A DNA stretch of 64,000 bases, from positions 2,046,001 to 2,110,000 of the forward strand of contig RCSZ01000004.1 in NCBI GenBank assembly GCA_014898425.1. The letters run 5' to 3'. The DNA is from Botryotinia globosa (taxonomy: Eukaryota > Ascomycota > Leotiomycetes > Helotiales > Sclerotiniaceae). The position numbers and the translations under genes were made by a program. Shown here one piece after another: positions 60,480 through 64,000 of the stretch (position 1 is the stretch's first letter; every line of letters begins with the position of its first letter). The notes under the pieces were generated by a model. It saw only the letters and a program-made list of their open reading frames with translations, was not told where the DNA came from and ran no database searches.

Positions 60480-61851
60480 TTAGTACAAGTCGCCCCATTT
60501 GTGCAACAAATCCGATGGGAGAACTCGATTTCCTTCTCCAATTTGTTTCGTCACACGTAATGGACCCTTACCGTCCCAACTGATCTCCACACGATCATCT
60601 TTGGAATCTCTTATGACTTCTAAAATTCTCTTTAGAAGAACATGGAACTTGCTCAACAAAATAGCATGTTCTTTTTCCCATTCCAGGACCTTATCCTTGA
60701 TGTTTGATACTTTCGGGTTTTCGAAGAGTCCAGATTTGTGATAGGCAATTAAGAAATTGGGAGTCTGATTCACCCAAAGTCGAGGAAGAATCTCTTCCAT
60801 ATCAAAAGTTTTTAAGTGACGACGAGTCTTCATATCAAAAATCTGACTCTGGGACTTTTTGACGCCTTGCATTCGCAGGTCCAGCTTAGTATTGTTGAAT
60901 ACCGCCGTGGTGCGACCTACTTCCAACTTGGCAAATGCTTGATCTATCGATGTCTGTGCATTCCCCTCTGATCCTGGCGAGTCAGTTGCCTGTGGCTCTT
61001 GCTTCTTAAGATACCCATCAGTCTCGCTACGAACCAAAAGATGAAGGTCCGCAAAATCATACTCAATTATCCGCTGATGTGAGCAAGAGCCCCCCACGTC
61101 TCTGTCCCATGTAGTATATCGTTCCGGAAATGTATGTCCGTAACCTCGGAGGTCCTCAATGGTTTCTGTCGGACTTTTTCCCTTTCGTATGAAGAAGACG
61201 GTGTCTCCGACGAGATCTGCATCAAATCGGAATGGCATATCCAACGAGCCTGCAAATCGTAGAAGATTTCCAATTGTAGACCCGCATGCCACCAAATCTA
61301 CATCCTGCAGCTTGAAATCCGGTTCAAGGGCCAAAAGTGATCTGACGGCGGGCTCCATGGGGTAATCAGGATATCGTGCAGCGTTGATATCGCGATAGAC
61401 AGCTCCACTATCTTCAGGAAGCTTCTCATCTTGAGCGGGAGGAGACCAAGCTGGAGGGGAACCTGTTTCTCACATGTTAACAATCAAGTACGCTAGGGTT
61501 TAATTCATGAACCGTCGAGAAAGCATGTTGCAAAACGGCAGACATCTCTTGATGCCGGGGTTTCTCAATTATAACGATAACATTTTGCCCACCTGGTACA
61601 AGAATTGTGGGATTTTCCCCATCGACCCAGTTGTAAGAAGCGACATAATTGACATTTTCAATTATGGGAGCATCTTCTTCAATCAACAGATTTGATATAT
61701 CGATGCTGTCGATCTCTGGTCCAAACGGCTTATCCGATACTGGCGGAAGAACATGAGACGCTGAGCCTTGCCTGAAGCCCCCACGAGCCCCACTAACCTT
61801 ACTCCCACCCCAGTTTCTTTTTCTATAGTTGCTGTCTTTGTACGACAACAT
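60480..61851 (-). CDS. Fungal family usually named geranylgeranyl pyrophosphate synthetase (413 aa, 2 exons)
   Basis: Exon 1 61851-61593 starts MLSYKDSNYRKRNWGGSK, with a short Gly/Arg-rich leader, and ends NWVDGENPTILVPG. A 129-130-nt intron (donor GTGGGC, acceptor AACAG) leads to exon 2 61462-60480: SPPAWSPP, then NAARYPDYPMEPAVRSLLAL, DVDLVACGSTIGNLLRFAGS, RGYGHTFPERYTTWD, LLVRSETDGYL. The layout (leader, YNWVD, P-x-W-x-P, ACGSTIGNLLRF) matches a widespread ascomycete family carrying that name in databases. It lacks the aspartate-rich FARM/SARM motifs of true prenyltransferases, so the name is probably a misannotation. C-terminal half: helical (VLEWEKEHAILLSKFHVLLK). It may act with nucleic acid; unknown. 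Confidence 0.82.
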
Positions 61852-62525
61852 GATCGATTGCAATTGTCGTAAATGTCAACTGAACGATGATTTCTGCTGA
61901 TTATTGATTTTCTGAGATGATGAGAGTCTCAGTATCAGGATTTTATCGAGCCGGAAATGCTCTGTTGATGATTGAGGAATACATCCATTTGGAAAGGCAA
62001 AAGCAGGAATCAACCTCACAATGTAACCCTGTGTCCTCCTAGGAAGCCCATTGGCTTTGCTATCTTCTTTCTGAGCCTCACAGCGCATAGCAAACGGAAA
62101 TGCCTTGCCATTTGGTTTCAGTCTATGCCGGTCACCTTCATTGGCCTGCAGGACCTGCCATTTATTTGTCGCTTTTCAAAGAGGAAACAATGGATTGGGC
62201 AGCAAATCTTCTCCGCGAGGCTTTCCATTTATGCAGCAAGCCGCAAACCGATAGCATCTTCTATCACTCGATGTAATGATGCATGCATGCACAATGCCGC
62301 TATAGCGGTGTCTATCAGAAAAGAAAGAATCTTCGAGCGTTAAAGTTACCATGTCCTGTATGATGCTTTTCATAATCCAAACGAAGTCGTTTGCAGGATC
62401 CATATCTCATTCTCCAGAACTTTCTGTGATCTATATCAGCTTTCCGAAACATTTAAATAACAGCCGTCTTATGATGGTGTATTGACCAAAAAAAGCATTT
62501 CCTCTTCAGCATAATTCAGAATATC
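61852..62525. promoter_or_regulatory. Bidirectional promoter region
   Basis: 674 bp between the divergent starts of the 60480 gene and the helicase gene. Small frames here (61876-62088, 61972-62343, 62176-62403) overlap each other and have no support. No specific site identified with confidence. Confidence 0.35.
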
Positions 62526-64000
62526 ATGGCTTCCCTTATTGACGACCCTCGCGTTGTTCGCCTTGATCGTTTTTTTCATGACGTTATCAATGGACGAAGG
62601 GCCCTCTCCTCAGTCCGAGATGGGAAAACATTTATTGAAGCAATCTGCTCTCAGAAAGATCCAGCAACAACAGCATATAAATTATTATCTGGACCATCGG
62701 GTCTTGATGCAATCCAAGCTTCGATGCGTTTTGACACCACACCCTCGTTCCTCAACGAAACATCTGTACTCTTACTTCAATATTTACAATCACCACCCTT
62801 GAAAGCCATTAACTCTGGATTAAGTTTATCAGAGCTTGTTACCGCGATAGCCGAGCCTCCCTTTTTCTGGGACGGTTTCATGAAAGCATTCAAGACTGGT
62901 CAGCTGAATGAAGAGGCATCATATGCATTTGCATGGCTTTTACTCGAGCTTATCAATCGTCCTGGAAAGTCACCAACTACTTATGTCCTTGTGGCGAAAT
63001 CCCCCGGTATCTTGGATGCAATTCTGACATCTGCCAATGGGAATTGTAGAAATTTGGGTCAGAAAATCAAGCACACCCTATCCTTGGATGCATCCGACCT
63101 TGACAAAGACATTGCCTTCGGGCCTGGTGGAAGACACAATAATGACCATGCGAACCACCGAGATATTTCAATCATGCCTACAGCAGATGAACTTCTATCT
63201 AAGGAACGACCATTTCTACGTACCCCGGACGCATACCTCAAAGATGTAGATCCCTCCCGACTGGGAACCCACATTGATAATCAATTTCGACTCCTTCGTG
63301 AAGACATGTTGGGCGAAATCAGGGATGAGGTTCAGAAGCTCCAAGGCTTGAGATCAGGATACCATCGAGGTCTAACATTCGATAACATTCGAGTGGTGAA
63401 CATACACATCAAAGGAGATAAGTTCCGAGAGCCATGGGGCCTCATGTTTCAATGCCAAGATGAGTTACAGTCTTTGAAGAAAATAGACTCTAAGAATCAA
63501 AGCAAGCGCGTCGATTATCTCAAGGAAAACAGGAACATTCTTCGGCAAGGAACAATCGGGTGCTTGTTTGTTGATGGCGAACCTGTCGCCTTTCCATCTA
63601 TCGATAGGGATGAGGTAGAACTAGCAAAAAAACCTGCTAATATTGTTTTGCGATTCCAAGATGAGACAACTGTATCCAATGCTTTGATCAAACTTAAGGT
63701 GGCTCAAAAGATCAAATTGGTTCAAATGGACACATCAATTTTCGGCTTTGAACCATTTCTCAAACGTCTACAAGATATGAATGACGTTCCTTTGGCAGAG
63801 AAGCTTCTTTCGTGGAGTGAGGACCAGTTTAGTTCTGGCCCGCCATTCCAGCCTTTGCAACTGAAAGAGAAGATAGAAGAAAGTTCTGGGAAAGACATGA
63901 GATCTCTTCTGTCGACGAAAAAGCCGATTGTTCTTGATGACTCTCAAATTCAATCTCTACTTGCTATCTTATTCCAAAGAGTCAGTTTGATTCAAGGGCC
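62526..64000 (+). CDS. NFX1/ZNFX1-type SF1 RNA helicase, N-terminal part (runs off window)
   Basis: Open for all 491 codons from the ATG at 62526 (context ATATCATGG) to the window edge, with no intron needed. Start MASLIDDPRVVRLDRFFHDV; an alpha-helical repeat-like region follows to about residue 200 (AYAFAWLLLELINRPGKSP). Then come SRLGTHIDNQFRLLREDMLG, EIRDEVQKLQ, IRVVNIHIKGDKFREPWGL and a beta domain with RQGTIGCLFVDGEPVAFPS. The end reads KKPIVLDDSQIQSLLAILFQ and VSLIQGP, the entry to Walker A (motif I) of SF1 helicases. This order is that of fungal NF-X1 finger/helicase proteins related to ZNFX1 and fission yeast Hrr1, which act in RNA silencing. ATPase core and zinc fingers lie beyond the window. 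Confidence 0.85.
   Translation, partial: MASLIDDPRVVRLDRFFHDVINGRRALSSVRDGKTFIEAICSQKDPATTAYKLLSGPSGLDAIQASMRFDTTPSFLNETSVLLLQYLQSPPLKAINSGLSLSELVTAIAEPPFFWDGFMKAFKTGQLNEEASYAFAWLLLELINRPGKSPTTYVLVAKSPGILDAILTSANGNCRNLGQKIKHTLSLDASDLDKDIAFGPGGRHNNDHANHRDISIMPTADELLSKERPFLRTPDAYLKDVDPSRLGTHIDNQFRLLREDMLGEIRDEVQKLQGLRSGYHRGLTFDNIRVVNIHIKGDKFREPWGLMFQCQDELQSLKKIDSKNQSKRVDYLKENRNILRQGTIGCLFVDGEPVAFPSIDRDEVELAKKPANIVLRFQDETTVSNALIKLKVAQKIKLVQMDTSIFGFEPFLKRLQDMNDVPLAEKLLSWSEDQFSSGPPFQPLQLKEKIEESSGKDMRSLLSTKKPIVLDDSQIQSLLAILFQRVSLIQG

Overview
The window is nuclear DNA of a filamentous ascomycete. Genes have short (about 45-70 nt) GT-AG introns with CTRAY-type branch sites. Gene-rich stretches of ordinary GC alternate with long, very AT-rich islands full of transposon wreckage whose mutations are C-to-T/G-to-A transitions, the mark of repeat-induced point mutation (RIP). 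Protein style and the AT islands suggest a leotiomycete, probably Sclerotiniaceae (Botrytis/Sclerotinia/Monilinia type); that placement is inference.

Layout. 1-10,200: a Tourist-like MITE split by a RIP-damaged Ty3/gypsy chromovirus (938-7514, TSD AGAGA), followed by two more MITE-like elements. 10,200-20,700: five genes of no recognised family. Four lie in a row on the minus strand (13571-14989, 15990-16652, 17653-18526, 19701-20649). The last two are paralogues sharing an intron position, and two members share a C-terminal tryptophan-acidic motif. 21,400-24,760: a decayed GH78 alpha-L-rhamnosidase-like pseudogene with a MITE at its 3' end and an inverted-repeat element upstream. 24,976-36,871: AT island 1, bounded by a 25-bp perfect inverted repeat. 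It holds a ruined gypsy chromovirus nested in an LTR element, and a second, shorter copy of that LTR element lying tail-to-tail, which makes a palindrome of about 2.8 kb. 37,480-43,470: an MFS sugar transporter (possibly broken), a pseudogene of a leotiomycete domain family, and an intact cytochrome P450. 43,470-55,440: AT island 2, with solo LTRs, nested MITEs, two long trinucleotide arrays and two 9-bp minisatellites. 55,440-64,000: a secreted TIM-barrel-like glycosidase divergent from an MFS sugar transporter (a likely co-regulated pair), a gene of the fungal family often named geranylgeranyl pyrophosphate synthetase, and, divergent from it, the N-terminal part of an NFX1/ZNFX1-type SF1 RNA helicase that runs off the window.

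Exon models were built by hand from splice sites, reading phase and remembered family patterns. No alignment, structure prediction or database search could be run.
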